Assembly: GCA_018907035.1 (NCBI GenBank)
Contig: JACCIC010000049.1
Span: 2,684,001-2,748,000, forward strand
Direction of reading: 5' to 3'
From: Sycobia sp. Sy_11
Lineage: Eukaryota > Arthropoda > Insecta > Hymenoptera > Epichrysomallidae
DNA length: 64,000 nt
Positions within the stretch are counted from its first letter, which is position 1. The number at the start of each line of letters is the position of its first letter. Position numbers and translations under genes: made by a program. Positions 1-12,475 of this stretch are shown one piece after another. A model generated the notes under the pieces. That model saw only the letters and a list, made by a program, of their open reading frames with translations, had not been told where the DNA came from and searched no databases.

Positions 1-3000
1 CAATGGTATTTTCTGCTATTAGAATGATCGGGTTATTTACAATTGTTCATGACTCAAGGAAAATACTATGAATGATAACGAAGTTATTTTCATTTAGTTT
101 CAAATTAGCGGTTTAATATTAGCTTTCCTGTTTCGTGATTTTTCTAAGTCGCGTTTTTAAAAACTTATATTCCGCAAAGCGCACATATTCACCATTGTAT
201 AATGAATCAATATCGTAGAACAATTTGTATCGACAATACGATTTGTACGTTTCACAAATACTGAAATAGTTCATAATAAAAAAGTTGAATTTATTCTTAT
301 CCCGGGTGTAATAGATTTTTCATGTACGATACAAATTTGAATTGTGCTTCCGCATATTCATTATTTACATCTTTTGATAATATAGCAAATAATAAATTAT
401 TACTTTTTTTATATTAAGTACACCGGCATTTGAAAACATGAGTACATTATAAATATTAATTAAATATTGAAAGAAATTTTTGGAAGTAGTGCACCTAGCC
501 ATGCAGCATGATCAATTTTTTGGAGTATGCAATTTCTATGCATGCAAGTTAGTAAATTTGGACCAAACTAATGGATCTTTCATTTCATAAAAGTTTTTTA
601 TTCTTACATCAAGTCTATAATATATAGTTAATAATATCAATGCAAAGCATTGTATTGATGTAAATATAAATTCTAGATCAAAATATAAAATCCGTTACTA
701 CAAATAATACGTTTGATAAATAAAAAAATTATAAAAAAATTGTATATTTTTCAAATTTATTTAAATCTATCTTTCTGTTAATGTTCAGTGGCAGTGCTTC
801 CCACTGATAATTATAGTAATTGTAAATAATACCAAATACAGCACTGTAAGAATGAGTAATGTTTAAAAAATTTGTAGTTTTTTCTTTACTATAAATTGTG
901 ACATTACTTTTTATCGTCAGTGTGTTCGTTTATTATTTAATCATGCTTCTTGGTTTGGTGACTGCTTTGCGACGTTCAAGAGATTTGATATTCAGATTGA
1001 GTCGCGAAGTCGAATGTTTTTATAAAAATGCTGATAACTCCATAGTTATGGGTTTAGTCAGTTTAACGGCAATATAGTAAAATAAAAGAAAAAAGGATAG
1101 AAATAGGAAATAGCAATGTTGAAGTCATGAAGTCGTATTTTTTAGAAAAAAATCTAATAATTTAAGTATGATTGCATACAATACATCGCGGACTAATTTT
1201 TGAAGAAGATAAAAGCAAAGTTTTATTCTTGGCTAAATATTTCTTTTATAATTATATATTTATTAGATCGGCGTTACAAATATATAATATAGTCAAAGTA
1301 TTTGCGATAATTATGAAAGCTAGTGACAAGTTTCATGGTTTCAACGCCACCTAAACAAATAAAATAATATTACCACACATGTATGTTTACAATAAAATAG
1401 ATAAAAATTATTCAAACATATGAAACAGGCTTTACTGCAACAGTGAAAGCAAAAACCAAATGAAACTTGTTATAGATTTCAGTGTTTTATTTAATTTATA
1501 AATAAATATATATATAAATATAAATATATCTATTAAATTAATAAATGATGTCAAAAATCGACACGTTATATGGTAAGAACAAGGTGAGCTAGTGGAGTGC
1601 AGACTGTGTTTAGGGGATACCATATTATGCCATGCCAACTTTATTCAAACTATTATTCTACTTATGAAAATATTCTGTATACAGCAGTTATTCACGATTT
1701 TTCAATATCGGTTCTTTTCTCTTGCTCTGTTGGTGTTGAAGGTATGTTCTCTTGCTCAAAAGTCTATACAATCTTTAATGTTAGGTTCACCGCTTTCGAT
1801 TTTTCACCCCTCGTTTTGTTATTGAGAAACTAAACTGAGAAATAGGACCTCTTTGTAGAACATAACTATGGATTTGAGTTCAATTTTTCTGTAATTTAAT
1901 TCTGGATGCAATAGTAAAGGTAATGTTTTGATATTTCTATAGAGCAGAATATTTTATTTAAAAATTTAAACTATTTTAATTATATGAAAAAAATTGATGG
2001 ATCCTCGTGGCATAATTTTATCTCATCAACTCATCAAATATCTAATATGAGTTGTGAATATGTCATTAGGAGCCGTCGAATTCTTTATCGTGCTTAAAAA
2101 ATTCTTGATGCTTAGATTTTTCATACTATTATCGTATTATAAAGCTACAATTTAATTTTTAAAAACGAAGAATTCTGAACATAATTATTTTCTACGCCAT
2201 AGAGAGGACTTTCTTTATTGCGTGAGAATTTCTTTTAATTGCCTGTTAAGATTAAAAAAAAAAAACAGACATTTCATGGTTTTCATTTAGTTACATTGCT
2301 AAAATTGTAAAATATCTATAAACTATAGTGGAATTGAAAAGATACTGAATAGTTCACAATTGTGTAAAATATATTTGTTCCTAACAGTTTTGTAGTTTGT
2401 GTTTATAAGAATATATTTATAAATATAAAATTGTGTTTATAAATGTTTTAAATTTTATGTTTATAAAAATTGCTAGTATTCAGTTTAATTTAAAAATGAT
2501 TTTACTTATCTTTCTTTATTTGTTTTGAAATAAATAAAATAATATTATTGATCAAATTAATTTTTTTCATTGAATTACAACTTATCATTTCATATTCAAA
2601 AAACGACTTTTACAATGTATGCTATGTACTATATTTACATAGAAAATGAGCAAATGGAAATATCTTCTATTTGCTAAAGAATTCTACCTTCATGAAACAA
2701 TTTTTATTGTAATATGTAAAGGACTTCAGAAAAGGTAGACATAAAAGTTAGCAAAAATTCCTTAATAAAACAAACATGAGAGCTGATGAATGATTGTGAG
2801 AAAATGAAATAAAATTAAATGAATAACATAACAGACGTCTAGCAAAGTACGAAAAAAAACGACACGTATTAACGGGAAGGAAATGCAGACAATGTGTATT
2901 GGTGGCTGGATTGTTGTGATCAATGCATTGTAAATGTTTAGGATTTTTGGTGAGAAATGATGATTTTGTGTTAGGAAATCGGTGATCGAATTTTGATCTA

Positions 3001-3032
3001 GTATTTAATGCAAAATACTACATCTATTACAT

Positions 3033-3162
3033 ATTAAATTAATAAATATTTTTATCGGTCATACATTCTTTATAATTTCTATAACGACAGTTTGTCATTA
3101 TTTTAGTTAATATATTATATTATAAAGACTGTAAGACCGATAAAAATATTTATTAATTTAAT
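3033..3162. repeat. Inverted repeat, MITE-like or hairpin
   Basis: Two arms of about 30 bp (3,033-3,062 and 3,133-3,162) are near-perfect reverse complements and flank a loop of about 70 bp. The right arm contains gtaagaccgataaaaa followed by tatttattaattta. A closely similar right-arm sequence occurs at 49,491-49,524 and a partial one at 57,609-57,633. Near each lies a short gacag...gtc or gcagtc..gctgtc motif. This suggests a dispersed short element, perhaps a MITE or the end of a larger transposon. I see no transposase. Confidence 0.5.
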
Positions 3163-3366
3163 TCAAAACAGTTGACATAAGTACAATTTTTAATTTATCT
3201 ATTATATATTTACTGAATAAAGGAGATGTAAAAGCAATGCTAATATTCCAAGAATACAATACTTAATTTTGATTAATTAAGAATAAAATGCCTCGTTTTC
3301 AAAACCATTATATAGACATTTGAAATAACTGTGGATTTTTATTAATCATGTGTTATAATATATAAT

Positions 3367-3369
<3 letters not shown>

Positions 3370-3427
<58 letters not shown>
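3370..3427. repeat. (AT)n microsatellite
   Basis: Uninterrupted alternating TA run of nearly 60 bp in non-coding DNA. Confidence 0.95.
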
Positions 3428-3432
<5 letters not shown>

Positions 3433-4212
3433 ACTGCTATTCTTAGTTTGAAGAAAATTTATCAGATGTTATACAAATACAAACGTTTTTATAAATTTGC
3501 TTATAATTTTTTGTTACAAAATAATTAAATAAATTCTGCAATAATTTAATATACACAAGAAAACATTTTTTCAAATAGAGCATTCAGCTTAATTAATCAG
3601 TATATAAAGTTTCTGGAATGATACTTATTAATTTGTATGAATAATTTTTTTTAAATATATATATATATAAAAGTATTTCTGCATCTCTTTTATGTGATAT
3701 TTTTTAAAATATAGAAATAAATATGAATTATACTTAATCCCATTTCAAATTTTGAAATTAAAATAAAAAGATATTTTAATTAGCATATTTATTATAGTTC
3801 TACTATATAGTACACTCCAACAAATGATAAAAAGTTGATAATGTTTAAAATTTCTTTATAAAAGTAGTATTGCATGCAATTAACATCATATGTTTAGAAT
3901 ATGTATTTTGCTTACTTCTATAGACAATTTTATTCCTTCATAGTTTTTGTTTTGAAACATATTTATATAAAAGTACCAATTTTTCGTTAAAATAATATTA
4001 ATATTCAGTATTGTTTCAAAATTATTTTCACAAAATACTGAAAGAAAAAACAAATTAAGTAAATTTTAATATAATATTTATTTAATTTTTTGCTATATTG
4101 TTTAAGTATATTTTAACAGAATTATATAAGTAATAACTTACTTTTATAAAAATATTTATAAATAATGAAACTTATTAAAAAGGTTATTTGGTTTGCAGCT
4201 GTTTATATATAT

Positions 4213-4284
<72 letters not shown>
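4213..4284. repeat. (GT)n-(AT)n compound microsatellite
   Basis: A block of GT dinucleotides runs directly into a block of AT dinucleotides in non-coding DNA. Confidence 0.95.
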
Positions 4285-4287
<3 letters not shown>

Positions 4288-5255
4288 TATAATGAATTAA
4301 TTATATGTCATTTGCAATTTTATAAAGCAAAGGGAAAAACAAAGATGACTAAGGAAGAAAATGTGTCTATAGTGTAGTCATAAGAAATGCATATGATTAC
4401 GATATGGGACAAGTAATGAATGCGAATCAGGAAGAAGTAATGAATGCGAAAAAGTCATATTGGAGTAAAGTACTCAAAAGGAATCAAAAAATAAAATTAA
4501 AAAAATAAAGAGGGAGATAATGTTGAAAAAAGAAATGGATAAATTGACGGAGCAAGGATCTTACTCAGACACAAGGGAGTAAGAGGAAGAAATGAGAAAA
4601 AGGTGAAGAGTGAATTTGGGAGTGCGAGTGTATGTGGTTGTGGGTGTGGATGGGTGTAGCTGTGTTTGGGGGGTCTATGCATGAGAGAGGAAGAGAAAGA
4701 GAGAGCTACAAAGGAAAGTATATAGCGTGTTAAACGTCAGTGCTTTGAAAAGCGTCAAGACACGCGCACTGGCCTCCAAACACATTGTTTGCACTCCGCT
4801 AAGCTTCGCCGTGTGCTTAAAAAATCGTTTAAAATTTTTTCTTTTTCTTTAAGAGCGTACACACATACACTTAATTAATGAGAGTAAGAGCGAATGAGTG
4901 ATATATGAACAAAGAATGTGCGAGTGCGTGAAAGGGTGCGGAGTTAGAGATAATTCAAGATGAAGATTGCATAGGTGAGGGAAAAAGAAAGAGAAAGAAA
5001 CCTCGAAAACAAAGATAAATTATTTAAGCGAAGAAGGTTACGTAAATATTGCACTATCGAGCGAAAAATTAAAAAAAAAAATCAAAAAATACAATTTGAT
5101 AAAATATGAGCAAACAAAAATTATTACGAAAAATTGGTCGTTGGTTTTTTTTATTTCATAGCCTTTCATCGTTCACGTGCATTCTTTAATCTTGTGTAGC
5201 GTTCATATAAACTATGTATCATAAAGAAACTGAAAATGTTGTACAAAAAAAGACA

Positions 5256-5414
5256 ATGAAATGGTGCATTTTTTTATTATTAATGTATTTAGCGACACAG
5301 ATAACTTTTGCAGAATATTCGCGAATGAATCAAAATGAAAAGGAATGTTTTGGTGTATATAAGTGGTTGTGGAGGGGTGTGCGTAAATACATGCATATTA
5401 TTAAAATAGTCTAG
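5256..5414 (+). CDS. Possible secreted cationic micropeptide (hypothetical)
   Basis: A 52-codon ORF begins at the second in-frame ATG of a slightly longer frame (first ATG at 5,214). Residues 1-19 look like a signal peptide: MKWC start, a core of Ile/Leu/Phe/Met, then polar residues and TFA before a likely cleavage. The predicted mature part is about 33 residues, has one Cys and a net positive charge. Its C-terminal 19 residues (VYKWLWRGVRKYMHIIKIV) alternate bulky hydrophobic and basic residues, as in linear membrane-active peptides. I do not recognise a family. It lies in probable fs(1)h intron or UTR, so it may be a chance ORF; conservation or peptide evidence would be needed. Confidence 0.2.
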   Translation: MKWCIFLLLMYLATQITFAEYSRMNQNEKECFGVYKWLWRGVRKYMHIIKIV

Positions 5415-5788
5415 TGTGTGTGTGTGTGTATATATATATATTTCAAATTCAACCATTTTTATCTCATTTTTAAAAAATATATAACAAATTCATAAAAATC
5501 CGCGCGGTGTAACTAAAATAGTTTCCTTGGACCCGTCCCGCATATGCGAAAGATACAGATTTTCCGCATTTAAAACGAGTTGATAGATAATTCCATTATT
5601 CTTATAGAGAATTATTATTATTAATATTATTAATATTATTATTATTATTACTATGTTTTTATATTTATAATTTCTTCATTATATTTCAGTATGTTTAAAT
5701 GTTTTCTGCATGATAGGGTTCGTTCATTTTTTTTTATTTTTTTTATTTTTTTTTGGAAATGTGTAAATTTATACTTGCGTGCACACAC

Positions 5789-5790
<2 letters not shown>

Positions 5791-5852
<62 letters not shown>
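5791..5852. repeat. (GA)n microsatellite
   Basis: About 60 bp of GA repeats. The open frame through it encodes only Arg-Glu repeats and is an artefact. GAGA tracts can bind GAGA-factor-type proteins in insects, but nothing here shows such use. Confidence 0.95.
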
Positions 5853-5853
<1 letters not shown>

Positions 5854-6108
5854 AAAGTATATTCTTAATAATTCATTTCTTTTTTATATGTATAAGCTTA
5901 AACAAAGTTACAGTAGAATATGAACGACATTTCAAAGAGAAAATGATCGATCTTTTCGACCGGGTTGAAAATAAAGAAGCGTACAAATCATGGAAGAATT
6001 CCTATTCTTTTTTCAGTTGTAATAACCGATTTAGTAAAACAAGGAAAAAAACCTATAGCTAGAGATCGAAGCAAATAACGATCCTAAGTTGCACTCGAGT
6101 ACAACTTT

Positions 6109-6139
6109 ACACACACACACGCGCGCGCGCGCGCACACA
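6109..6139. repeat. (AC)n(GC)n(AC)n alternating purine-pyrimidine tract
   Basis: About 30 bp of strictly alternating purine and pyrimidine with a CG core. This is the kind of sequence that can adopt left-handed Z-DNA. Confidence 0.9.
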
Positions 6140-8136
6140 AACTAATCTAACTAATCGTACACTCCGAAGCGTACTTAAGTGAGAGAGATTCATAAATTAA
6201 CCAGTCGTATATAGGTAATTTTATATTAATAGCACACCACAATATGAACGGGAGGTTAAACTGTAGCGGTCGGATACATTTCTAGTGGAATTGAATAAAA
6301 AAAATTCTTCCTCCCGTTATAGCTCTTATATTTTACGTATTAGTCAAACCTATAAACTTAATCGATGCATTCATCTTTTTACAAAACCCATGTATTTTAT
6401 AATTATTGTTTTGACGTCATTCGAATTTCAATTTACACACTATAAAGATACTAGATACTACAAAATATCAATTATCGATGTAGCACATACATAGATTTCA
6501 TTTCATTCCCATATACCGACACCTGTATTTGATCAAACATAGTATGACACCTCTTTAAACTTTTCTACTGCAACTGATAAACGTATTATAGTATTCTGAG
6601 ATATACATGCTAAGAAACTGGTCCATACTGATATTTAATTATTAGTGAGTACAGTGGTCACCACGCACGCGCTCTTTACAAATTTTTATCCTATAGATCT
6701 TTATTGAGACTGACTGTTGACCACCATTGAATAACTAATCGTTATACTTGAATATGCTGCTCAGCCATAATATGAGTAATAAATATAGAATTATTGCGAA
6801 TTTCTACTAAAACCATTGAATAAAACAATCTTTTTTAACAAATGACGCATTTATGTAATACTTCAAAGTCTACGGATAGCTCAAATCGTTTGTCAATAAT
6901 AATACACCATGTCCTAAGCTAGATACGTTTAGTTTTATTTTTTCAATACACGATGCGCTAATCTTTAGTGCATGTAGGTGTTATTAAACATGTAATACTC
7001 TCGAGAATTCAAAGAGTATAGGAGATTTGAATAATTAAATACTTCCAATAAGTCAATCTTATTTCTATATGTCGAGTCTTTTGTATATTTAGTACGTTAT
7101 GGGAATGTTGTAAATATATAGAGCAATTGACAATTTTTAAATCCGAATGCATCATATAAACAGTTCGTTAATGTAACATTAATTTTCCCTTATCAGTCGA
7201 GATTCCTTGGCCTCAATATTATCGAATCTTGCTTCTCTTGCCTATACTCTCGATATAAAATTGTCCCCTAATAAGCAATTTAAAGATCAAGGAAGAAAAG
7301 AATATCAGTCGCGTCAGTGTTATTATATACAAACGCGACGACGATAAACTATGTATTCGCGACGGCGTTTTAATAGGAGCGGAATTAAAGAAGTGTAAAG
7401 ATACCGATTTATGTTGCGCGTTAAAGTTCAAAGAGCAGCTGATGAAGGATACCTAGAAAACGTATAGGGTTATTTATGGGGTCCCTTGTTTCAAGGGTTC
7501 GTCGTCCTCATTATCCCTTCCGACAACACTTTGTCATAAACTTGTACAGAACGTTGAATAACTGATGAAGTGAATAAATAAAAAAAAAAGATAAACTCTG
7601 TGTGTCACTGGAATTTCTAAAATATTATATATTTAGCTAGGAAAAAGGAGGAGGGGTGAGATTTGCGACTCGATAAAATATGCAAAATATAAAAGTAGTA
7701 TACAGGAAAGGAACAATATATTGCGAAAACGGAGGTGTTAGATAGAAAACAATGCATTGATTAACTTGGATAATATGCAATGTATAGAAAATATTTATAC
7801 GGTTTTTATATAATATAAAATAGCCTTCCAAACATTTTATATCTCGCGCGTTTTTTGTTCTTTTTCCTTCAATGAAACAATTTCTTCCAATGACTCGCGA
7901 ACCCTTTCAGAACTTTCCGAGTTTCTTCCGTTCTTTCCCAACAGAACTCCCCCTCCCCCTTGCGAAGATCGTTTTTACCTCTATATATTTATATATATAT
8001 ACTAACACATTGCCCATTATATATAGTAAAATACCGTATAAGAATATCATTGCCGATAATTAATCCGTAAGATTTCTTATACATTTTATTTTGTTATAAA
8101 AATATTGAGTAATAATGTTAATGGACGAGAGACGAG

Positions 8137-8138
<2 letters not shown>

Positions 8139-8198
<60 letters not shown>
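8139..8198. repeat. (AT)n microsatellite
   Basis: Uninterrupted alternating AT run of about 60 bp. Confidence 0.95.
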
Positions 8199-8620
8199 TT
8201 TGAATAACACGGATCGTATTTCTGATTTTTAATTTATTCGTATAAAATATTATAAATAAGACGTTCAGGAATAGTAATTTGTAACTCCATACATTCATCG
8301 CTATAACTTATAAATTTATTATGTACAATAAATGATAGATATTCATTGTTTTTTTTTCTATCTTAAGAGCCGCAGTTTTGTGATATATAAATAAATAAAT
8401 TAAGGCGAACTTCCATCAATAATGTAATAATAAGTAGACGGATCCATTATTTCGAAGAATTTGCTTTTTTTTATTCTATGAAAATTTTTCCGCTTCCTCG
8501 TGCGTTCTTTATACGTGTTACCATATTTAAGAGAAAATTAATTGCGTTCGCGCCCTATATTATATCACGCAGATTTACTTAAAAATGAAAAAAAAAAACG
8601 CTGCTGTAATGTGCATTCGT

Positions 8621-8623
<3 letters not shown>

Positions 8624-8666
<43 letters not shown>
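8624..8666. repeat. (GA)n microsatellite
   Basis: GA repeat of about 40 bp in non-coding DNA. Confidence 0.95.
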
Positions 8667-8669
<3 letters not shown>

Positions 8670-11600
8670 ATACTACTTAATAAACGATTTATTTCTGCAC
8701 CTATTTCACAGTTCGTGTGATCTGTCGCTTGCTACCCTTATATACTATTCATTATGGGAATATCTGGTCCTTTGGAGTTCCAATATTCTCGCCTATAACT
8801 TCTATACCATTTTGAATTATATTTCTACATACATATACATTTTTCGTATTTTGTTTCGTGTTTTTTTTTCACGTTGATTATAAATATCATCCGAATTAGA
8901 TAAATAAATAGATAATTATATATATGGGAGGGTCGAGTGGTATATCGAGAAGAAAGGTACAGACTCTCTGTACGTGTATTATAGAAGATCTATAGGAAAG
9001 AGGGGATGCGTGCTCTATTTTAAACAAATAGATCCTTCTTTTTCTGTCGGAATATCTTGCGCACCTGTCCTGTTACACCTGGTGCGTGAACAAAGCATCG
9101 CGCGATATTCGCGTATTTTAAGAATGATGATTATGATGCACCTTCCCGTACGTGCGGCATTCGGCTCGTTGTATATTATTTATATAAAAATTAAAATAAG
9201 CCGGAGCTTCCACTTCGTTTATTTATCCCTCTTCCTTATATGGATGTAGCGCGTTTCGGCTTCGTCTGTTCTTTTTTTCCTTTCTTCTTTTCTTTAAAAA
9301 GAAAAAAAAAAGAAAAGAAAAGAAAAACCAATTTGTAAAGCAATTTATATACTTTCGATTCTGATGGCGCAAAATTCGTTTGTATATATATGCATAGAAA
9401 ACGGGATATAACCATATCTTCCAAGATTGCGAAGTAATTGTTAAATGATTAAGTATAAAAATTATTTACATTTTATTTAAAGTAGCCGCCTACACCGTTA
9501 CCGCATTCTATACCGATCCGCACCTATGAACGCTTATTTGTCTCGTAATCGCTTGCACCGGTGGAATTTTCTTTTTACAGACTTAAATTTAAGCACAAGA
9601 GGGTCAGGGGGGATAGAAAGGGTGGACAAATAGTAGTATGTAATTCTGAACTATACATATTAATTAGATTCGATTCCTTTATTTCCTTTATATAAATTCG
9701 CGTTCTCTCTTTCTATGATTAATATAATATAGCTTGTGAAAAAATTTCTTTTGTATGAATGCAAAATAAAAGAAACAAATCACCGGATGTATCGACTGAA
9801 TCGCAATGCACAACAATTATTCAGCGTTCATTTTTATATTTTCAGATTGATAAAGCGATCCGCTCATTTTTCACTAATCTAAACCATATACAGTATACAG
9901 TAAGGGTACCATAAAATCATTAATTATAAGTTTAAAAAAAACTTCATATAATATAAATCTATAATATAATACAATAAAATTAGGTAAATTTAATTCTTAC
10001 TTTTATTTTACCAACTATTTACTATATGATAATGTAAAAACTGTAGCGCGTATAGCATTAAAAATTTTCACATTTATACGAGTTTTTATAAGATTTAGAT
10101 AGATATAACTTATAGTAAATGGATGGATCTACTATAATTACCTATTATAAAGTGCCTGGAAATATATATATTTATATATAAAATATATAAATATATATAT
10201 ATTTACATATATACATACATATAAAACATCTCAGTCGTTTACCAACATAGAGACATACAATCAAATGGTTCAAGCTGTGCTTTTCAGTCGATACCATATG
10301 CGCAATCAGGGAGACTTGATTCACCTTTGTTTATCTTTACGTTCTACCTTTTTTAAAAAAAAATTTTTAATTTATTTCTTTTGTTTTTTTTTTTAACATT
10401 GATTCGAATCAAAGGCAACTACTCCGAGCAGGATACTTTCTTGCTACCGATCTCAGTAATATTTAACGTACTAACATTGCGATTTGGATTTCTCTGGTAT
10501 ACATTTTCAATTTAAAAAAAAAAAAAAACAACAACAAAAACAAAAAAACGAACTCGCTTTAAGGAAGACAAGCTGAAGATTATCATTAATTAAAATATTA
10601 TTATTTTGATTGAAACATGAAGAAAAAAATTATAGCAGTAAATCTTCGGCAAGGTCGTAATTCAAATATATTGTATATGCCACTGCGTTAGTTTATACGT
10701 CGCTCACGGAATATAAGTTCTTTCGAGATGGCTGCAATTATACTGAACGCTAGTTTAACTTTTTTCTTTTTCTTTATTTCTTTTTTTTTTTAATTATTAT
10801 TATTTTTAATTATTGCGAAACTCTTATTTATTATTATCATAAAAATTCTATACTGTTACTACGATTACATGAGCATAAAATAATTGCTTTGTACAATGAA
10901 CAAAAAGCTACAAGTAGTTCTGATGTTTTTTTTCTCTTTTGTGTGTGTAGTCGAACGCAAAATATATTTGTAATCGTCTTCGCGTCTTGAATTATCAACG
11001 TTAAATAAGAGTGGAAAGGAGAAGGAAACAGGAGAGCAATAGTGTGTGGGAGAGAGAGAGAGAGAGGGTGGGGGAGGGGGTGGGAGAGACAGAGGGAGAG
11101 AGGGAGAAACAGTTAGGAGTTAGACAGAGATAGAAAAATTGAGAGAGAAAGAGCAAGCCGAAATCACTATCATCCAAATGTATAGCGGCAGCATCGTCCA
11201 AAATCATTCAGGGCCATTGTCGTTTTGGCACTATTATAATGAAAAAACGAAAAAGAATAAACTCTACCGACTATATTCCTGTAGTTGAAGGAAACAAAAT
11301 AAAGAAAGAAAAAAACCGAGCACGTTTAAACAAAGCGAGCGAGAGTCCGTGCGAGAATCTGCAAGAAAGGACGAAAAAATAATATACGAATCGAGGAAGA
11401 AGACACACATATTTAATGTATATATGTATGTGTCAAAATTTGCTATATGTATGCGTGTGTTTCCGCGTCTGCGCGTAGGCGAGTTATGTATGTGTCTAAG
11501 CACTCCGTGTAATTATATATACAAGAAAATAAATCCACACACGCAATCATGTGCGAATGATTGACACATAATTTGAACATTTTATGTCGAATGAGAGTGA

Positions 11601-12061
11601 GAGCGATGAAAAAAAAAGAAAAAATTGTTCTGCGCATTAAGATTTTTTAATATAAAAAAAAATTAATATAAAAAAAACAAATGAAGAAGAGCAGGTGAAG
11701 AAGAAGAAAACAAAAATTAAAATAAAAAAGAAACCTTAAGATGAAAGTTCACAAAAAGCATACGATTGAGATATTTAAATTAACATTGTTGTACACAGTG
11801 ATATGATTATAATATAAGTATATAAATAAAATCTATTAGAAAATAAAATAAAAGGATGTGTTGTTTTTTTCTGTTACTTGGAATTCTCAACTGTCTACAT
11901 ATCGTATAACATATAAAACTGGCATTGTAACAATTTCACTATAATTTTCTTTTTTTCTTACACCCATTTTTTGATGTATTTGGATATATACTTCAACACT
12001 GGCATATGGCACTCGTTTTTCTCCGCTCGCTGGGCAAGCATCATTATTGTTAATCTTATTC

Positions 12062-12160
12062 GTATTCGTATTATTATTATTCTTATTGTTGTTGTTGTTA
12101 TTATTATTATTCTTATTATTTATTATTATTATTTTTATTATTGTTTTTATTATTTATTCT
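12062..12160. repeat. (ATT)n-rich low-complexity tract
   Basis: Imperfect ATT/GTT trinucleotide array of about 100 bp, some 200 bp upstream of the first fs(1)h exon in the window. Confidence 0.85.
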
Positions 12161-12356
12161 TAACGAAACATGGCAGATGGTATCCTCGCAACAGTGTCTC
12201 TGCGCACTCCATTATATTTTATCACCGATTATATCATGTATACTAAAAGAATGAGAGAGCGAAACAGATAACATATATAGTGTCGCTGGGTGGCGTTATC
12301 GCGTTATCATCGAGGCACTTTTTCCGCAGTTGTTCCGTAAACGTTGAAATTTTCAG

Positions 12357-12475
12357 GGAACCCGGGTAATCGGCCACCCCGAAAAAAGGCGAAGAAGGTG
12401 GCGGGCGGCGGCGCCCCCGCTGCCCCGACGTCGACGCCCGCGGTGACGACGACGGCGGCGAGCACTATTCCCACG
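12357..12475 (+). CDS. fs(1)h: fs(1)h long-isoform exon 1 in window (basic/Ala-Thr-Pro)
   Basis: Acceptor attttcag, donor gtaggt. It enters with two bases of a split codon and leaves in phase 0. It encodes NPGNRPPRKKAKK followed by a Gly-Ala-Pro-Thr run. The exon is strikingly GC- and CpG-rich against its surroundings, which supports coding function. The KKAKK cluster could serve as a nuclear localisation signal. Confidence 0.85.

Larger units (their letters stand above)
1..4680. other. AT-rich non-coding stretch
   Basis: I see no exon with coding character, no RNA gene and no recognisable transposon protein. The DNA is very AT-rich with A/T homopolymer runs and two long dinucleotide tracts, listed separately. 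The only structured element is an inverted repeat at about 3,033-3,162. Since the first fs(1)h exon in the window opens mid-codon at 12,357, this is probably intron of that gene, though another transcript here cannot be excluded. Confidence 0.6.
4681..12356 (+). other. Intron or alternative 3' UTR of fs(1)h
   Basis: No conserved exon is visible. From about 4,680 the texture changes: more CpG, many GA tracts and fewer pure A/T runs. It resembles the stretch downstream of the fs(1)h stop codon at 24,607. In other animals BET genes make a short isoform that ends soon after the ET domain, and the first long-isoform-specific exon lies at 12,357. Part of this stretch could therefore be the short-isoform 3' UTR. 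That is an inference; no stop codon or cleavage site of a short isoform can be placed here. Confidence 0.35.

Noticed and set aside
5691..6062. 123-codon open frame with a long Arg-Glu repeat
   Set aside because: The repeat is the translated (GA)n microsatellite; the flanks lack coding character or known motifs.
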